Source: Halovibrio salipaludis (GTDB taxonomy: Bacteria; Pseudomonadota; Gammaproteobacteria; Pseudomonadales; Oleiphilaceae). From it: a DNA stretch of 64,000 nucleotides. The notes beneath the pieces are model-generated. The model saw only the letters and a list, made by a program, of their open reading frames with translations, did not search any database and was not told the DNA's origin. Below are positions 43,785 through 53,919 of the stretch, piece after piece. Position numbers and translations under genes: made by a program. Each line of letters starts with the position of its first letter. The first letter of the stretch is position 1. Location of the stretch: assembly GCF_002286965.1 (NCBI RefSeq), contig NZ_NSKD01000001.1, forward strand, positions 682,001 to 746,000, written 5' to 3'.

Positions 43785-44072
43785 ATGGGCAAACCCGCAG
43801 CTACCCTCGGCGATTTTCACGTCTGCCCCCAGTTTGATGGCCCCAAGCCCCATGTGGGCGGCCCCGCCGTGGAAGGATCACCGAATGTGCTGATCGGGGG
43901 TCGCCCGGCCGTGCGGCAGGGGGATAGGGCCGTCTGTGTGGGGCCTCCGGATACCGTCAGCGAGGGCTCGCCCACCGTTTTCATCAATGGCCGACCGGCC
44001 GCCACCCTGGGCTGCGCCACAGCCCACGGCGGCAAGCTGGTGGTCGGCAACCCGACCGTGCTGATCGGCTGA
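43785..44072 (+). CDS. PAAR-domain protein (type VI secretion spike tip)
   Basis: 95 residues, a single PAAR domain with no effector extension. It shows the repeated 'GGPAVEGSPNVLIGGRPAVRQGD' (residues about 28-50) and 'SEGSPTVFINGRPAATLG' motifs. Zinc ligands are probable in 'FHVCPQ', 'AVCVGP' and 'GCATAHGG'. PAAR proteins cap VgrG in type VI secretion. No tss, vgrG or hcp gene is in this window, so this is an orphan tip. AAGGAGAG precedes the ATG. It might partner the insert genes 2.2 kb away, but nothing proves that. Confidence 0.88.
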   Translation: MGKPAATLGDFHVCPQFDGPKPHVGGPAVEGSPNVLIGGRPAVRQGDRAVCVGPPDTVSEGSPTVFINGRPAATLGCATAHGGKLVVGNPTVLIG

Positions 44073-44095
44073 GGCTGGTACCGCCAGCCTCAGCC
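44067..44095. terminator. Strong bidirectional hairpin between the PAAR gene and pstB
   Basis: A perfect 12-bp stem, GGCTGAGGCTGG (44067-44078) and CCAGCCTCAGCC (44084-44095), closes the loop TACCG. It spans the stop codons of both converging genes. There is no U-tract, but its stability and position suggest a shared terminator or 3'-end stabiliser. Confidence 0.55.
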
Positions 44096-44959
44096 GTACC
44101 GACCGGTGATGTAGTCCTCGGTCTTCTGCTCACGCGGGTTGGTGAACAGGGTATCCGTGTCATTGAACTCCACGATCTCGCCCATGTGGAAGAAGGCGGT
44201 GTAGCCGGCCACGCGGGCAGCCTGCTGCAGATTGTGGGTGACGATGGCGATGGTGTAGCGGTCCTTCAGCTCGTCAATCAGTTCCTCGATGGTGGCCGTG
44301 GCCAGCGGGTCCAGTGAGGAGGCCGGCTCGTCCATCAGAATGACTTCCGGGTTCACAGCAATGGCCCGGGCGATGCACAGGCGCTGCTGCTGGCCACCCG
44401 AAAGGGCTGTGCCCGGCGTCTGCAGCCGGTCCGAGACTTCCCGCCAGAGCCCGGCGCGCTTGAGTGAGTGCTCCACCAGCTCGTCCAGATCCCGGCGGCT
44501 GTTCACGATGCCGTGCAGCCGCGGGGCGTAGGCGATGTTCTCGTAGATGCTCTTGGGGAAGGGGTTCGGCTTCTGGAAGACCATCCCCACGTTGCTGCGC
44601 AGCTGGACCACGTCCACATCCGGGTGGTAGATGTCCTCGCCGTCCAGCGTGATCTGGCCCTCGATCCGGACACTCGGAATCAGGTCGTTCATGCGGTTGA
44701 GGCAGCGCAGGAACGAACTCTTGCCGCAGCCGGACGGGCCGATCAGAGCCGTCACCTCGTTCTCGTGGATGTCGAGGTTGAGGTCGTGCAGTGCCTGGGT
44801 CTGGCCATACCACAGGCGTACATTCTCGGCCTTTACCTTCACGTTCTTTTCGGCGGTGCCGGCCGTCTGGGCCTGGGTACTGGTGTCGGTCTGCCCGGTG
44901 GTCATAGCGGTTACTGATTCCGTGGTTTCTGGGGATTCGGTTGTGGCTTCAGAGTACAT
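44090..44959 (-). CDS. pstB: Phosphate ABC transporter, ATP-binding protein
   Basis: 289 residues. Walker A is [12 protein letters not shown], followed by '[20 protein letters not shown]', the signature '[15 protein letters not shown]', Walker B '[13 protein letters not shown]' and the switch 'IVTHNLQQA'. A disordered Thr/Ser-rich N-terminus of about 35 residues precedes the domain. The ATG at 44959 has GAGGTG 4 bp upstream; a GTG at 44965 is possible. It energises phosphate uptake and in PhoB/PhoR systems also takes part in repressing signalling. No phoU follows: the next gene on this strand is rep. Confidence 0.95.
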   Translation of the reverse strand: MYSEATTESPETTESVTAMTTGQTDTSTQAQTAGTAEKNVKVKAENVRLWYGQTQALHDLNLDIHENEVTALIGPSGCGKSSFLRCLNRMNDLIPSVRIEGQITLDGEDIYHPDVDVVQLRSNVGMVFQKPNPFPKSIYENIAYAPRLHGIVNSRRDLDELVEHSLKRAGLWREVSDRLQTPGTALSGGQQQRLCIARAIAVNPEVILMDEPASSLDPLATATIEELIDELKDRYTIAIVTHNLQQAARVAGYTAFFHMGEIVEFNDTDTLFTNPREQKTEDYITGRYG

Positions 44960-44976
44960 ACGCACCTCGTATAGCG

Positions 44977-46149
44977 CTACCAGCGGCGCTCGAATTTGCG
45001 CCTTAGAAAGACGGCCGTGGCGTTGAGGGTCAGAAGCACCGCCAGCAGCACCATGATGCCGGCGGCGGTTTTCTCCACATAGGCCTGTTGGGGCTCCGAG
45101 GCCCAGGTGAAGACCTGCGCCGGCAGCACCGTAGCGGACTCGAAGATGCCGGAAGGCGCCTCCGGAATATAGGCGATCATGCCCACGATGATCAGCGGCG
45201 CGGTCTCGCCCATGGCCTGGGCCAGCCCGATGATGGTGCCGGTCAGGATCCCCGGCAGCGAGGAGGGCAGCACGTGGTCGCGCACTACCTGCCAGCGGGA
45301 GCAGCCCATGGCGAAGGCGCCCTGGCGGATCGGGTCCGGCACCGCCCGCAGCGCCGCCCGGGTGCTGATGATGATGATGGGCAGCGTCATCAGCCCCAGG
45401 GTCAGGCCACCGGCCAGGGCCGAGGAGCGGGGCACGCCGAAGAAGTTGATGAAAAGCGCCAGACCCAGCAGGCCGAAGATGATCGACGGCACCGCCGCCA
45501 GATTGTTGATGTTGACCTCGATGGTCTGGGTCAGCTTGTTGTCCGGGGCGAACTCCTCCAGGTAAACGGCGGACATGACGCCAATGGGAAAGGCGAACAC
45601 CAGGGTGATGCCAAGCACATAGAGTGTGCCCACCGCCGCCGAAAAGATGCCCGCCAGTTCCGGCAACTTGGAATCGCCGGTCGTGAAGAAGCGGGTGTTG
45701 AATGCGCTCTGGATACGGCCGCTGTCAGCCAGGGCATCCACCTGTTGGCGGAGTTCCGCCGGCAGGTCATGGCCGTGTTTCAGGTACTGGTCGATCTCGG
45801 CCTTGACCGGCACCCAGCGCTGGTCGGTGGTGCCCATCAGGTCCGGGTTATCCTCCATCTCCAGGGGAATGGAGCGGGTCGCGCCACGGGAAGCGATGTC
45901 CCGCATGTCACTGTCCAGCGCGAACTGGCCCAGGCGGGCTGAGCGGTCGTTGTACTCCAGGGTCACCTGGACCTGGTGCTGCCAGAAGGCCGTGTACCCT
46001 TGGCTGATGATGTCGGTAAAGAACGCCACGATGATGGCGAACGCGATCCCCACCGCACCAATGCAGTACGCCTTGAAGCGCTTCTCGGCGCGGTAGCGGC
46101 GGCGGATGTGCGGGTCGTTGGCGGAGCCGGTCAGTCTGCGCGTGCTCAT
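44977..46149 (-). CDS. pstA: Phosphate ABC transporter, permease PstA
   Basis: 390 residues, longer than the roughly 296 of E. coli. The N-terminal helix is followed by a hydrophilic insert of more than 100 residues (about 50-150). The canonical core has '[41 protein letters not shown]' (residues about 205-245) and the coupling loop '[22 protein letters not shown]'. Long PstA/PstC pairs of this kind are common in marine and halophilic gammaproteobacteria. It ends 17 bp before pstB. Confidence 0.94.
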   Translation of the reverse strand: MSTRRLTGSANDPHIRRRYRAEKRFKAYCIGAVGIAFAIIVAFFTDIISQGYTAFWQHQVQVTLEYNDRSARLGQFALDSDMRDIASRGATRSIPLEMEDNPDLMGTTDQRWVPVKAEIDQYLKHGHDLPAELRQQVDALADSGRIQSAFNTRFFTTGDSKLPELAGIFSAAVGTLYVLGITLVFAFPIGVMSAVYLEEFAPDNKLTQTIEVNINNLAAVPSIIFGLLGLALFINFFGVPRSSALAGGLTLGLMTLPIIIISTRAALRAVPDPIRQGAFAMGCSRWQVVRDHVLPSSLPGILTGTIIGLAQAMGETAPLIIVGMIAYIPEAPSGIFESATVLPAQVFTWASEPQQAYVEKTAAGIMVLLAVLLTLNATAVFLRRKFERRW

Positions 46150-46161
46150 GTCTTGGTTCGC

Positions 46162-47412
46162 TCAGTCGTATTGTTGCTTGAAGCGCCGCACCATCACTGT
46201 GGAGATGATGTTCAGCGTCAGGGTCACAATGAACAGCACCAGCCCCAGCGCGAACGCGGACAGCGTCTGCGGGCTGTCGAAGGACTGGTCCCCGGTCAGG
46301 GAGTAGACGATGTTCACGGTCACCGTTGTCATGTCCTCCAGCGGGTTCCAGGTCAGGTTGGGGCGCACACCGGCCGCCATGACCACGATCATGGTCTCCC
46401 CCAGCGCCCGCGAGACGCCCAGCAGGAACGCCGAGATCACGCCCGGAAGGGCCGCCGGCACCACCACATTGCGGATGGTTTCCGATCGGGTGGTGCCCAG
46501 GGCAAAGGCGCCCTCACGCAGGCTCTGGGGAATGCTGTTGATCACGTCATCCGACAGTGACGAGATGAAGGGAATGATCATGATGCCCATGACGATGCCG
46601 GGCGACAGGATGTTGCTGTACGAGGCGTCCAGGCCGAAGAATCCGGCAATGTCCACGACAATGGGTGTAACCGTGATGGCGGCGAAGAAGCCGTAGACCA
46701 CCGTCGGGATGCCGGCGAGGGTCTCAAGGATCGGCTTGACCACGCCCCGGGTCTTCAGGGAGGCATACTCGGACATGAAGATGGCCGACAGCAGCCCGAT
46801 GGGCAGCGCCACGGCCATGGCGATGGCGGTGACCATGAAGGTGCCCGCGAACAGCGGGACCGAGCCGAACACGCCGCCTCCGCCCTCGCTGACCTCATCG
46901 CCGCGACCCGCTGCTTCCAGGAAGGAGTCGCCCGGTGACCAGACCGTTCCGGTGATGAACTCCCAGACGCTCACTTCCCGGAAGAAGCGCATGGCCTCGA
47001 AGATGACCGACAGGACAATGGCGAGGGTGGTCATGATGGAAATCAGGGCCGCGCCCAGCAGGAGCCAGCGGATCAGCCGGTCGAGGGTGTTGCGGGCGCG
47101 CAGGGTCGGCCGGATAGCCATGAGCCCGTAAGCGAAACCGGCTGCCGCCGTGATCAGCGTCATGGCGAGCACCAGCTCCGAGGGCAGGGCGATCCAGCCG
47201 AGAAGATTGAGCAGGGAAGCGGCAAAGGCCACCCCGATGGCGGGCACCGCCATGGAGACCACTGAGTACCAGCCATACTGCTGCGGCCTTGAATGCAGCC
47301 GTGTGCCGTCGGCCTGGGTTGCCATTGCCTTGCGCCGGCCCAGGAAGAAGCCGGCGTAGCCCAGCGGGATCAGCCCCGCGAGCAGGATCAGCGTGGTTTC
47401 ACCTACGCTCAC
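46162..47412 (-). CDS. pstC: Phosphate ABC transporter, permease PstC
   Basis: 416 residues from GTG 47412, preceded by AAGGGAGG; the frame continues to a TTG at 47433, but the ribosome site lies within it. Two extra helices and a hydrophilic insert lie at the N-terminus. The core has 'PLFAGTFMVTAIAMAVALPIGLLSAIFMSEYA' (residues about 205-235) and the coupling loop 'FALGTTRSETIRNVVVPAALPGV'. It ends 12 bp before pstA. A hairpin lies between it and pstS. Confidence 0.94.
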   Translation of the reverse strand: MSVGETTLILLAGLIPLGYAGFFLGRRKAMATQADGTRLHSRPQQYGWYSVVSMAVPAIGVAFAASLLNLLGWIALPSELVLAMTLITAAAGFAYGLMAIRPTLRARNTLDRLIRWLLLGAALISIMTTLAIVLSVIFEAMRFFREVSVWEFITGTVWSPGDSFLEAAGRGDEVSEGGGGVFGSVPLFAGTFMVTAIAMAVALPIGLLSAIFMSEYASLKTRGVVKPILETLAGIPTVVYGFFAAITVTPIVVDIAGFFGLDASYSNILSPGIVMGIMIIPFISSLSDDVINSIPQSLREGAFALGTTRSETIRNVVVPAALPGVISAFLLGVSRALGETMIVVMAAGVRPNLTWNPLEDMTTVTVNIVYSLTGDQSFDSPQTLSAFALGLVLFIVTLTLNIISTVMVRRFKQQYD

Positions 47413-47430
47413 TGTTGCCTCCCTTTTCTG

Positions 47431-47472
47431 CAAAGAAAAACCCGGCTGACCGCCATGGGCGGAGCAGCCGGG
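47431..47472 (-). terminator. Attenuator-like terminator between pstS and pstC
   Basis: On the minus strand CCCGGCTG (47472-47465) pairs with CAGCCGGG (47448-47441) and is followed by an interrupted U-run (the A-rich CAAAGAAAAA at 47431-47440). It lies just after pstS. Partial termination here would give much more binding protein than permease, as is usual for this operon type. Confidence 0.65.
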
Positions 47473-47485
47473 AAGGGCTTCTCGG

Positions 47486-48505
47486 TTACTTCGTCAGATC
47501 GCTGCGCTTGAGGTTGACCCGCTCAGCGACACGCTCCTGCCACTTGCGACGGGCCTTTTCAGGCAGCGGAATCAGACCTTCCTCGACCAGCAGACCATCC
47601 GGGCCGATCATCAGATCATCCATGAAGAGACTGACGTAGCCATCGATGCCGGAGACCACATCGCCCTCGTGGGCCTTCTTGATGTAGAACCAGAGGCTGC
47701 GGGCCACAGGGTAGGTTTCCGTGGAGATATTCTCCGTGGTGGGTTCCACGCCATCGATGCTGGCGGCCTTCACACTGTCGCGGTTCTCCTCCAGGAAGCC
47801 GTAGCCGAAAATGCCGAAGGCGCTGCGGTTCTCCTGGATGCGCTTGATGATCAGGTTGTCATTCTCGCCGGAGTCCACATAGGCGCCGTCAGAGCGTACG
47901 TCGGTGTACTCACCGGGGTAGCCGGCTTCCTCGCTGACCGATGCCATCACCAGTTCCTCGAAGGCATCCCGTGTACCGGAAGTGGTCGGTGGACCCAGGA
48001 TCTCGATCTCGCGGTCCGGCAGGCTGGAATCGATGTCGCTCCAGTTGTCATAGGGGTTCTCGACCAGGTCACCGTTCTTTGGCACCTCAGCGGCCACGGC
48101 CAGCAGGACCTGTTCGCGGGTCAGGTTGAGGTCGTCGTTCTCCGCGCTCTGCGCAAAGACAATGCCATCGGAGCCGATCATGGCCTCGGTGATGTTCTCA
48201 ACGCCGTTCTCCTGGCAGCGGTCGAACTCGCTGGGCTTCATCCGCCGGGAGGCGTTGGTGATGTCCGGCGTGCCGGCGCCGATGCCCTCGCAGAAGAGCC
48301 GGAGGCCGCCACCGGAGCCGGTGGACTCGATGGTGGGGGTGGGATTTCTGGACGTTGCGCCGAATTCCTCAACCACATAGCTGGCAAAGGGGTAGACGGT
48401 GCTGGAGCCCACGATCCGGATCTGATCGCGCTCCTGGGCGACCGAGACCGTGCTGGCGCTCATCAGCGCCGCCATGGCGATGGCGGATTTCTTCCAGGTC
48501 TTCAT
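47486..48505 (-). CDS. pstS: Phosphate ABC transporter, substrate-binding protein
   Basis: 339 residues with a signal peptide (cleavage near 'VSVAQERDQ'). The phosphate-binding loops are visible: 'IVGSSTVYPFA', 'STGSGGGLRLFCEG', 'NASRRMKPSE' and 'TSGTRDAFEEL'. It binds inorganic phosphate in the periplasm. The ATG at 48505 has GAGG upstream. A near-consensus Pho box lies 60 bp upstream. It is the first gene of pstSCAB. Confidence 0.95.
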   Translation of the reverse strand: MKTWKKSAIAMAALMSASTVSVAQERDQIRIVGSSTVYPFASYVVEEFGATSRNPTPTIESTGSGGGLRLFCEGIGAGTPDITNASRRMKPSEFDRCQENGVENITEAMIGSDGIVFAQSAENDDLNLTREQVLLAVAAEVPKNGDLVENPYDNWSDIDSSLPDREIEILGPPTTSGTRDAFEELVMASVSEEAGYPGEYTDVRSDGAYVDSGENDNLIIKRIQENRSAFGIFGYGFLEENRDSVKAASIDGVEPTTENISTETYPVARSLWFYIKKAHEGDVVSGIDGYVSLFMDDLMIGPDGLLVEEGLIPLPEKARRKWQERVAERVNLKRSDLTK

Positions 48506-48548
48506 GGATACACTCCTCAGGTTGACCCACCTCATCGTTACATCAACG

Positions 48549-48582
48549 AGTCTACGGGGGGTGTGTGACAGTTTTATGACAA
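48549..48582 (-). promoter_or_regulatory. PhoB-dependent promoter of pstS (Pho box plus -10)
   Basis: On the minus strand TTGTCATAAAACTGTCAC (48582-48565) matches the Pho-box consensus at all but the first position. After 10 bp comes TAGACT (48554-48549), a fair -10. The layout (Pho box replacing the -35) is that of PhoB-activated promoters. Confidence 0.85.
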
Positions 48583-48659
48583 CGGTGAAAGAAAAGGTCC
48601 GGATGGGACCCGTCTTGGAAACCGCCCCGGCTGGGGGCCGAAGCGGCTTCCGGTGGGGA

Positions 48660-49742
48660 TCAGAAGCTGTAGATGGCGCCGACCATGACGTTATCGTCTG
48701 CGTCGTTCTCTTTGTCGTACCAGCCGGCTTCCGCCCACAGGCTCAGCGGCTCGTAGAGTTTGTGTGAAACGCCCAGGGTGAACTCGTCACGTTCCTTGAC
48801 GGTGGTTTCGTCATCCGGGGAAACCCGCTGGGCGGCGCCGTAGAATTCGGTACGGCCCTGGGTGAAGGTGCCGCGCAGGGCGGTGAAGGTGGTCTCGTCG
48901 CCGGCGGGAGCGTTCTCCGCGTTCTCCTGGATTGAGTACTTGGCGCCGAACTCGAACTGGCCGATGCCGTAGACGCCGGCTATACCGTAGGTATTTTCAC
49001 TGTCATAAGCGGTCAGTGCATCGAAATCGTCGTTTGTGGTGATGTTGCCATCATTATCAACGTAGAGTTGCTCTCCGTTGGCGTTGTAGACCTCACCGGT
49101 TGTATCCGCCGCACGGTCATCATAGCCGGCATACAGCCCCCAGTTATTTCCGGTGTACCCACCGGCGATGGAGAGACCTACCTCGTTGCTGTCCTCGCTG
49201 CCGGGGCCTTCATCACGCCCCTGGATCCGCGCCTGGGTGCGGAAGCTGAAGCCATTCCAGTCCGGGCTGTAGTAGGCGATCTGGTTGTTCTCGCCGGCGA
49301 AGGCCTCGTCGGAGATCTCGGCGTCCTCGGCGACTTCCGTGGCATCGATGATCAGGTCCTCATAGACGCTGTCGAAGTTGCCGGCCTGGACCTTGCCGAA
49401 GTCGCCCTTCACGCCGAGGAAGGCGCTGTCCTGGCTGTCGAAGCCGTCGCTGTTGTCGTCACTGCTGTATTCCAACTCAAGCTGACCAAAGGCGGTCACA
49501 GCGTTGCTTACACGGGTCTCGAAAGCAAAGCCAAGAGTGGAGTCCTCATCATCCAGCTCCGTGGAGGCGTCTCCGTCTTCGTTCTTTTCGGAGATCACCT
49601 TGGGCTCCACGGTGCCGTAGAGGTTGAAGGTGGTGTTCTCCGCCAGGCTGAGCCCTTCATCCGCGGTGAACTCCAGGGCCTGGGCGCCTGGGGCGGCCAG
49701 GGTCGCGGCGATGGCGGCGGAGAGAAGTTGTTTTCTGGTCAT
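48660..49742 (-). CDS. General (Gram-negative type) porin, probably phosphate-starvation induced
   Basis: 360 residues. A signal peptide ends near 'APGAQALEF'. The barrel has the strand pattern of the Porin_4 family: 'NLYGTVEPKVI', 'FGQLELEYSS', 'LGVKGDFGKVQAGNFDSVYED', and a C-terminal 'VMVGAIYSF' with terminal Phe. It is very acidic, with many Asp/Glu in loops, which suits a saline habitat. A PhoB-type promoter identical in geometry to that of pstS lies upstream, so it may admit phosphate or polyphosphate. The start at 49742 is chosen by the signal peptide. Confidence 0.85.
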   Translation of the reverse strand: MTRKQLLSAAIAATLAAPGAQALEFTADEGLSLAENTTFNLYGTVEPKVISEKNEDGDASTELDDEDSTLGFAFETRVSNAVTAFGQLELEYSSDDNSDGFDSQDSAFLGVKGDFGKVQAGNFDSVYEDLIIDATEVAEDAEISDEAFAGENNQIAYYSPDWNGFSFRTQARIQGRDEGPGSEDSNEVGLSIAGGYTGNNWGLYAGYDDRAADTTGEVYNANGEQLYVDNDGNITTNDDFDALTAYDSENTYGIAGVYGIGQFEFGAKYSIQENAENAPAGDETTFTALRGTFTQGRTEFYGAAQRVSPDDETTVKERDEFTLGVSHKLYEPLSLWAEAGWYDKENDADDNVMVGAIYSF

Positions 49743-49876
49743 GGTGTGCGCCTTTGGTTTGCGTAATGCCAGATTAATTGTGATCCAGCTCTGAATGTCT
49801 GTCATTGGGTTCCATCAAAACTTTCTAATGGAAGTAAACCGTTGCCCTGCGGGCTTCCCGCGAGCGTCTGGCGACG

Positions 49877-49910
49877 AGTCTATGGAGAGGGTATGACACT
49901 TTCGTGACAT
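49877..49910 (-). promoter_or_regulatory. Candidate PhoB-dependent promoter of the porin
   Basis: On the minus strand ATGTCACGAAAGTGTCAT (49910-49893) matches the Pho-box consensus at about 14 of 18 positions. After exactly 10 bp comes TAGACT (49882-49877), the same -10 and spacing as at pstS, with 'TAGACTCG' identical. It leaves a leader of about 130 bases before the porin start. The rest of the gap to tex shows nothing else. Confidence 0.72.
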
Positions 49911-50018
49911 TGAGGAAAGGAATTGCTCCGTTCCGGAAGGGATTTGTGGGACCTGTACCTGAGTGCCCGCATCGCTATAATGGCCACCGGACTTCAAACC
50001 CACCGGATACGGTTCCCC

Positions 50019-52367
50019 ATGAGCTCAATCAATCAGGCCATTGCCAATGAACTGGGCATCAGCCAGCGCCAGGTGGATGCCACCGTGGCCCTGCTGGACG
50101 AGGGCGCGACGGTTCCCTTCATCGCCCGTTACCGCAAGGAAATCACCGGTTCGCTGGATGACAGCCAGCTGCGCCAGCTCGATGAGCGGTTGCGTTACCG
50201 CCGGGAGATGGAGGACAGGCGCGCCACCATCATTGAGACCATCCGGGAGCAGGGCCAGCTGACCGACGAACTGCTGGCCAGCCTCAATACGGCGGACACC
50301 AAGGGCCGGCTGGAGGATCTCTACCTGCCCTACAAGCCCAAGCGCCGAACCAAGGGCCAGATCGCCCGGGAGGCGGGGCTGGAACCGCTGGCGGATGCGC
50401 TTTTTGATGACCCGGGTCAGGATCCGGAAGTGCTGGCCGGCAACTACCTCAACACTGAGGCGGGTATTGAGGATGCGAAGGCGGCGCTGGATGGCGCCCG
50501 TTACATCCTGATGGAGCGTTTTGCCGAGGACGCGGACCTGCTGGCGCGCCTGCGTGACTTCCTGTGGCAGGACGGCCAGCTGCGGGTGCAGGTGGTCAGT
50601 GGCAAGGAAGAGGAAGGCGCGCGCTTCCGGGATTACTTCGATCACCGGGAACCGCTGAAGAAAGTGCCCTCACACCGCGCCCTGGCCATCTTCCGGGGCC
50701 GCAACGAGGGCGTTCTGCAGTACAGCATCGAGGTGGGCGACCCGGAGGCGGACAGCCGCGCGCCGCATCCGGCCGAGGGCATGATTGCCTCGCACTGGGG
50801 CATCCAGAACAGGGAACGCCCGGCGGACCGCTGGCTGGGCGAGGTGGTGCGCTGGACCTGGCGGGTCAAGCTCAGCACCCACCTGGAAACCGACCTCATG
50901 GGCAGCCTGCGTGAGCGGGCGGAATCCGAGGCCATCCAGGTGTTCGCCAGCAACCTCAAGGACCTGCTCATGGCCGCGCCCGCGGGCAAGACGGCGACCA
51001 TCGGCCTGGACCCGGGGCTGCGCACCGGGGTGAAGGTGGCGATCGTGGACGGCACCGGCCGATTTCTCGATCAGGGGAGCATTCACCCGCACGCGCCCCG
51101 GAACCAGTGGGACCAGTCCATCGAGCAGCTCGCCGGCTGGTGCCGCCAGCACGGTGTGGGGCTGATCGCCATCGGAAACGGCACCGCTTCACGGGAGACG
51201 GACCGGCTGGTCGGGGATCTCATCAAACGCTATCCGGAGCTGGGCGTGACCCGGGTCATGGTCAACGAAGCCGGAGCCTCGGTCTACTCGGCATCCGAGT
51301 ACGCCTCCCGGGAGCTGCCGGACCTGGACGTGACCATCCGGGGCGCGGTCTCCATTGCCCGGCGCCTGCAGGATCCTCTTGCAGAGCTGGTCAAGATTGA
51401 GCCCAAGTCCATTGGCGTGGGCCAGTACCAGCACGATGTCTCCCAGGTACAGCTGGCGCGCACCCTGGACGCGGTGATCGAGGACTGTGTGAACGCCGTG
51501 GGTGTGGACCTCAACACCGCGTCCGTGCCGCTGCTGACCCGGGTGGCGGGGCTGAACACGGGCATTGCGGAGAACATCATCCGCCACCGCGAACAGAAGG
51601 GCATGTTCCGCAGCCGCCGGGAACTGATGGAGGTCAGCCGGCTGGGGGAAAAGACCTTCGAACAGGCTGCCGGTTTCCTGCGCATCATGGATGGAGAGAA
51701 CCCTCTGGACGCCTCGGCGGTGCACCCGGAGGCCTACGGCTTCGTTGAGGCCCTGGCGAAGAAGGAGGGCCGTTCCCTGGGCGCGATTATCGGTGATCAC
51801 GCATTCACCCGCAGTCAGGACCCTGCCAGACTCGCGGATGAGCGCTTTGGTGAGCCCACGGTCCGCGACATCCTGAATGAGCTGGAGAAGCCTGGTCGGG
51901 ATCCGCGCCCGGAGTTCGAATACGCGCAGTTCCGCGAGGGCGTGGAGACGCTGGCGGACCTGGAGCCCGGCATGAAGCTGGAAGGCAACGTGACCAATGT
52001 GACCCACTTCGGGGCCTTCGTGGACATCGGCGTCCACCAGGATGGGCTGGTGCACATCTCCGCGCTGTCCAACGAGTTCGTTAAGGACCCGCGGGATGTG
52101 GTGCGTGCCGGGGACGTGGTGACCGTGAAAGTGCTGTCCGTGGACCAGGACCGCAAGCGCATTGAGCTGACCATGCGCATGGGTGATGAGCCCGGGCAGG
52201 CCACCCAGGGCAGCGCCAAGCCGAAAAATGCCGGCAAGGGTGAACCCGCCGGGAAAGGGCCGCGTAACAGCTCCGGCGGTCGCGGGTCGAAACCGAAGAA
52301 GCCGGAAGCCGGTGGCGCCATGGCGGATGCCTTTGCCCGCGCCCGCCAGTCCGACAAACAGCATTAA
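50019..52367 (+). CDS. tex: RNA-binding transcription accessory protein Tex
   Basis: 782 residues. Order: the helical N-terminal Tex domain ('[24 protein letters not shown]'), a YqgF-like RNase H fold ('[18 protein letters not shown]', about 327), a double helix-hairpin-helix ('[16 protein letters not shown]' and '[21 protein letters not shown]') and a C-terminal S1 RNA-binding domain (about 648-718), then a basic tail. It binds structured nucleic acid and affects transcription and stress tolerance. The ATG at 50019 fits the family N-terminus. The ribosome site is weak. Confidence 0.95.
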   Translation: MSSINQAIANELGISQRQVDATVALLDEGATVPFIARYRKEITGSLDDSQLRQLDERLRYRREMEDRRATIIETIREQGQLTDELLASLNTADTKGRLEDLYLPYKPKRRTKGQIAREAGLEPLADALFDDPGQDPEVLAGNYLNTEAGIEDAKAALDGARYILMERFAEDADLLARLRDFLWQDGQLRVQVVSGKEEEGARFRDYFDHREPLKKVPSHRALAIFRGRNEGVLQYSIEVGDPEADSRAPHPAEGMIASHWGIQNRERPADRWLGEVVRWTWRVKLSTHLETDLMGSLRERAESEAIQVFASNLKDLLMAAPAGKTATIGLDPGLRTGVKVAIVDGTGRFLDQGSIHPHAPRNQWDQSIEQLAGWCRQHGVGLIAIGNGTASRETDRLVGDLIKRYPELGVTRVMVNEAGASVYSASEYASRELPDLDVTIRGAVSIARRLQDPLAELVKIEPKSIGVGQYQHDVSQVQLARTLDAVIEDCVNAVGVDLNTASVPLLTRVAGLNTGIAENIIRHREQKGMFRSRRELMEVSRLGEKTFEQAAGFLRIMDGENPLDASAVHPEAYGFVEALAKKEGRSLGAIIGDHAFTRSQDPARLADERFGEPTVRDILNELEKPGRDPRPEFEYAQFREGVETLADLEPGMKLEGNVTNVTHFGAFVDIGVHQDGLVHISALSNEFVKDPRDVVRAGDVVTVKVLSVDQDRKRIELTMRMGDEPGQATQGSAKPKNAGKGEPAGKGPRNSSGGRGSKPKKPEAGGAMADAFARARQSDKQH

Positions 52368-52380
52368 CCGGGAGTATTGC

Positions 52381-53919
52381 ATGGGGGAACGCCGTTTCAG
52401 GGCCCTGGAGTCGATTGCCGGCGGTGACTGGCCGGGATTCCGCAAGGGGCTGGAGAAGGAGGGGCTGCGGGTGGATCCGGAGGGGGCCATCGCGCGGACA
52501 CCGCATCCGGAAGCTCTGGGTTCCGCTCTCACCAATCCGGCGATCACCACGGACTATTCCGAGTCCCTGCTGGAGCTGGTCACGCCTGTCTGTGAGTCCA
52601 CCGCTGAACTGATGGCGGCCATCGAGGGCATCCATGCCTATGTTCACCGCCATCTGGGAGAAGAAGCCCTCTGGCCCCTGAGCATGCCCTGCCGGCTGGA
52701 TGGCGAGCAGAGCATCCCCATCGCACAGTACGGCACCTCCAACATCGGCATGCTCAAGACCGTCTATCGCCGTGGTCTGGCCTGGCGCTACGGGCGCATC
52801 ATGCAGAGCATTGCCGGCACCCACTACAACTTCTCGCTGCCGGATGCATTCTGGCGGCAGTGGCAGCAGCAGCTGGGCGACCCGGGGCCGCTGGCGGACT
52901 TCCGCACCCAGCAGTACTTCTGGCTGATCCGCAATTTCCGCCGCCAGAGCTGGCTGCTGATGTACCTGTTCGGCGCCTCGCCGGCGCTGGACACCAGTTT
53001 CATGAACGGCAGCCGTTCCGGCCTGGCGCCACTCGGTGACCGCACCCTCTTCCAGCAGGGTGCGACTTCCCTGCGCATGAGCGATCTGGGCTACAACAAC
53101 CAGGCTCAATCCTCGCTGGACATCTGTTTCAACCGGCTGGAGACCTACACTGATACCCTGGAAAACGCCATCCACACGACCTGGCCTCCGTATCAGGAGA
53201 TCGGCCTGTTCCGGGATGGCGAACGCATCCAGATCAATGACAGTGTGCTGCAGATCGAGAACGAGTACTACAGCGCCATCCGTCCCAAGCGTACCACCGA
53301 ATCCGGCGAGAAACCGCTGCATGCCCTTCAGCAACGGGGCGTGGAATACGTGGAGGTGCGCTGCCTCGACCTCGATCCGTTCTCGGCGGTGGGGGTTAAC
53401 GAGGACCAGCTGGACTTCATGGACCTGTTCCTTCTGCATTGCCTGGTCAGCGACAGCCCGCTGATCGACGACAATGAATGTGAAAGCCTGGACAACGCCT
53501 TCCAGGACGTGGTCCGTCACGGGCGTGATCCGGATGCCCGGTTCTGTTTCGGTGCAGGTGCGGAACCGCTGGCGCAGGCAGGGCACCGGATCCTGGATCA
53601 AATGGGGGAGCTGGCGGCGGTGCTGCCGGGGGCTGAGCGCTACCAGGCGGTTCTGGCCACCATGCGGGCCCGGCTGGACGACCCCGCCCAGACACCCTCG
53701 GGCCGTCTGCTCAGTGAGCTGGGTGAGGGCCGGGAGCTGGTGGACTGGGGGCTGGCAAAGGCCTCCGCGCAGCAGGCGCAGGTCCGCGCTCAGGCTACGG
53801 ATGACTGGGATGCACACCTGGCCGAACAGGCCCGCCAGTCACTGGCGGAGCAGAAAGCGGTGGAGGACGCCGAGAGCGAGGACTTCGAGACCTTTCTGGC
53901 CCGCTATCTGGCGGAATGA
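52381..53919 (+). CDS. gshA: Glutamate-cysteine ligase
   Basis: 512 residues, close to the 518 of E. coli GshA (class I). It starts 'MGERRFRALESIAGGDWPGF' and has 'FRKGLEKEGLRV', 'TDYSESLLELVTPVCES', 'SGLAPLGDRTLFQQGATSLRMSDLGY' (residues about 215-240) and 'VEYVEVRCLDLDPFSAVGV'. It joins glutamate and cysteine in the first step of glutathione synthesis. GGGAG precedes the ATG, 13 bp after tex. The frame extends upstream inside tex but not as coding sequence. Confidence 0.95.
   Translation: MGERRFRALESIAGGDWPGFRKGLEKEGLRVDPEGAIARTPHPEALGSALTNPAITTDYSESLLELVTPVCESTAELMAAIEGIHAYVHRHLGEEALWPLSMPCRLDGEQSIPIAQYGTSNIGMLKTVYRRGLAWRYGRIMQSIAGTHYNFSLPDAFWRQWQQQLGDPGPLADFRTQQYFWLIRNFRRQSWLLMYLFGASPALDTSFMNGSRSGLAPLGDRTLFQQGATSLRMSDLGYNNQAQSSLDICFNRLETYTDTLENAIHTTWPPYQEIGLFRDGERIQINDSVLQIENEYYSAIRPKRTTESGEKPLHALQQRGVEYVEVRCLDLDPFSAVGVNEDQLDFMDLFLLHCLVSDSPLIDDNECESLDNAFQDVVRHGRDPDARFCFGAGAEPLAQAGHRILDQMGELAAVLPGAERYQAVLATMRARLDDPAQTPSGRLLSELGEGRELVDWGLAKASAQQAQVRAQATDDWDAHLAEQARQSLAEQKAVEDAESEDFETFLARYLAE

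Noticed and set aside
43785-44072. Idea that the window holds a type VI secretion cluster
   Set aside because: Only the PAAR gene is present; no sheath, baseplate, Hcp or VgrG gene is in the 64 kb.
52081-53817. Long minus-strand frame (578 codons) opposite tex/gshA
   Set aside because: It spans the ends of two confident genes and has shadow-like composition with no family signal.
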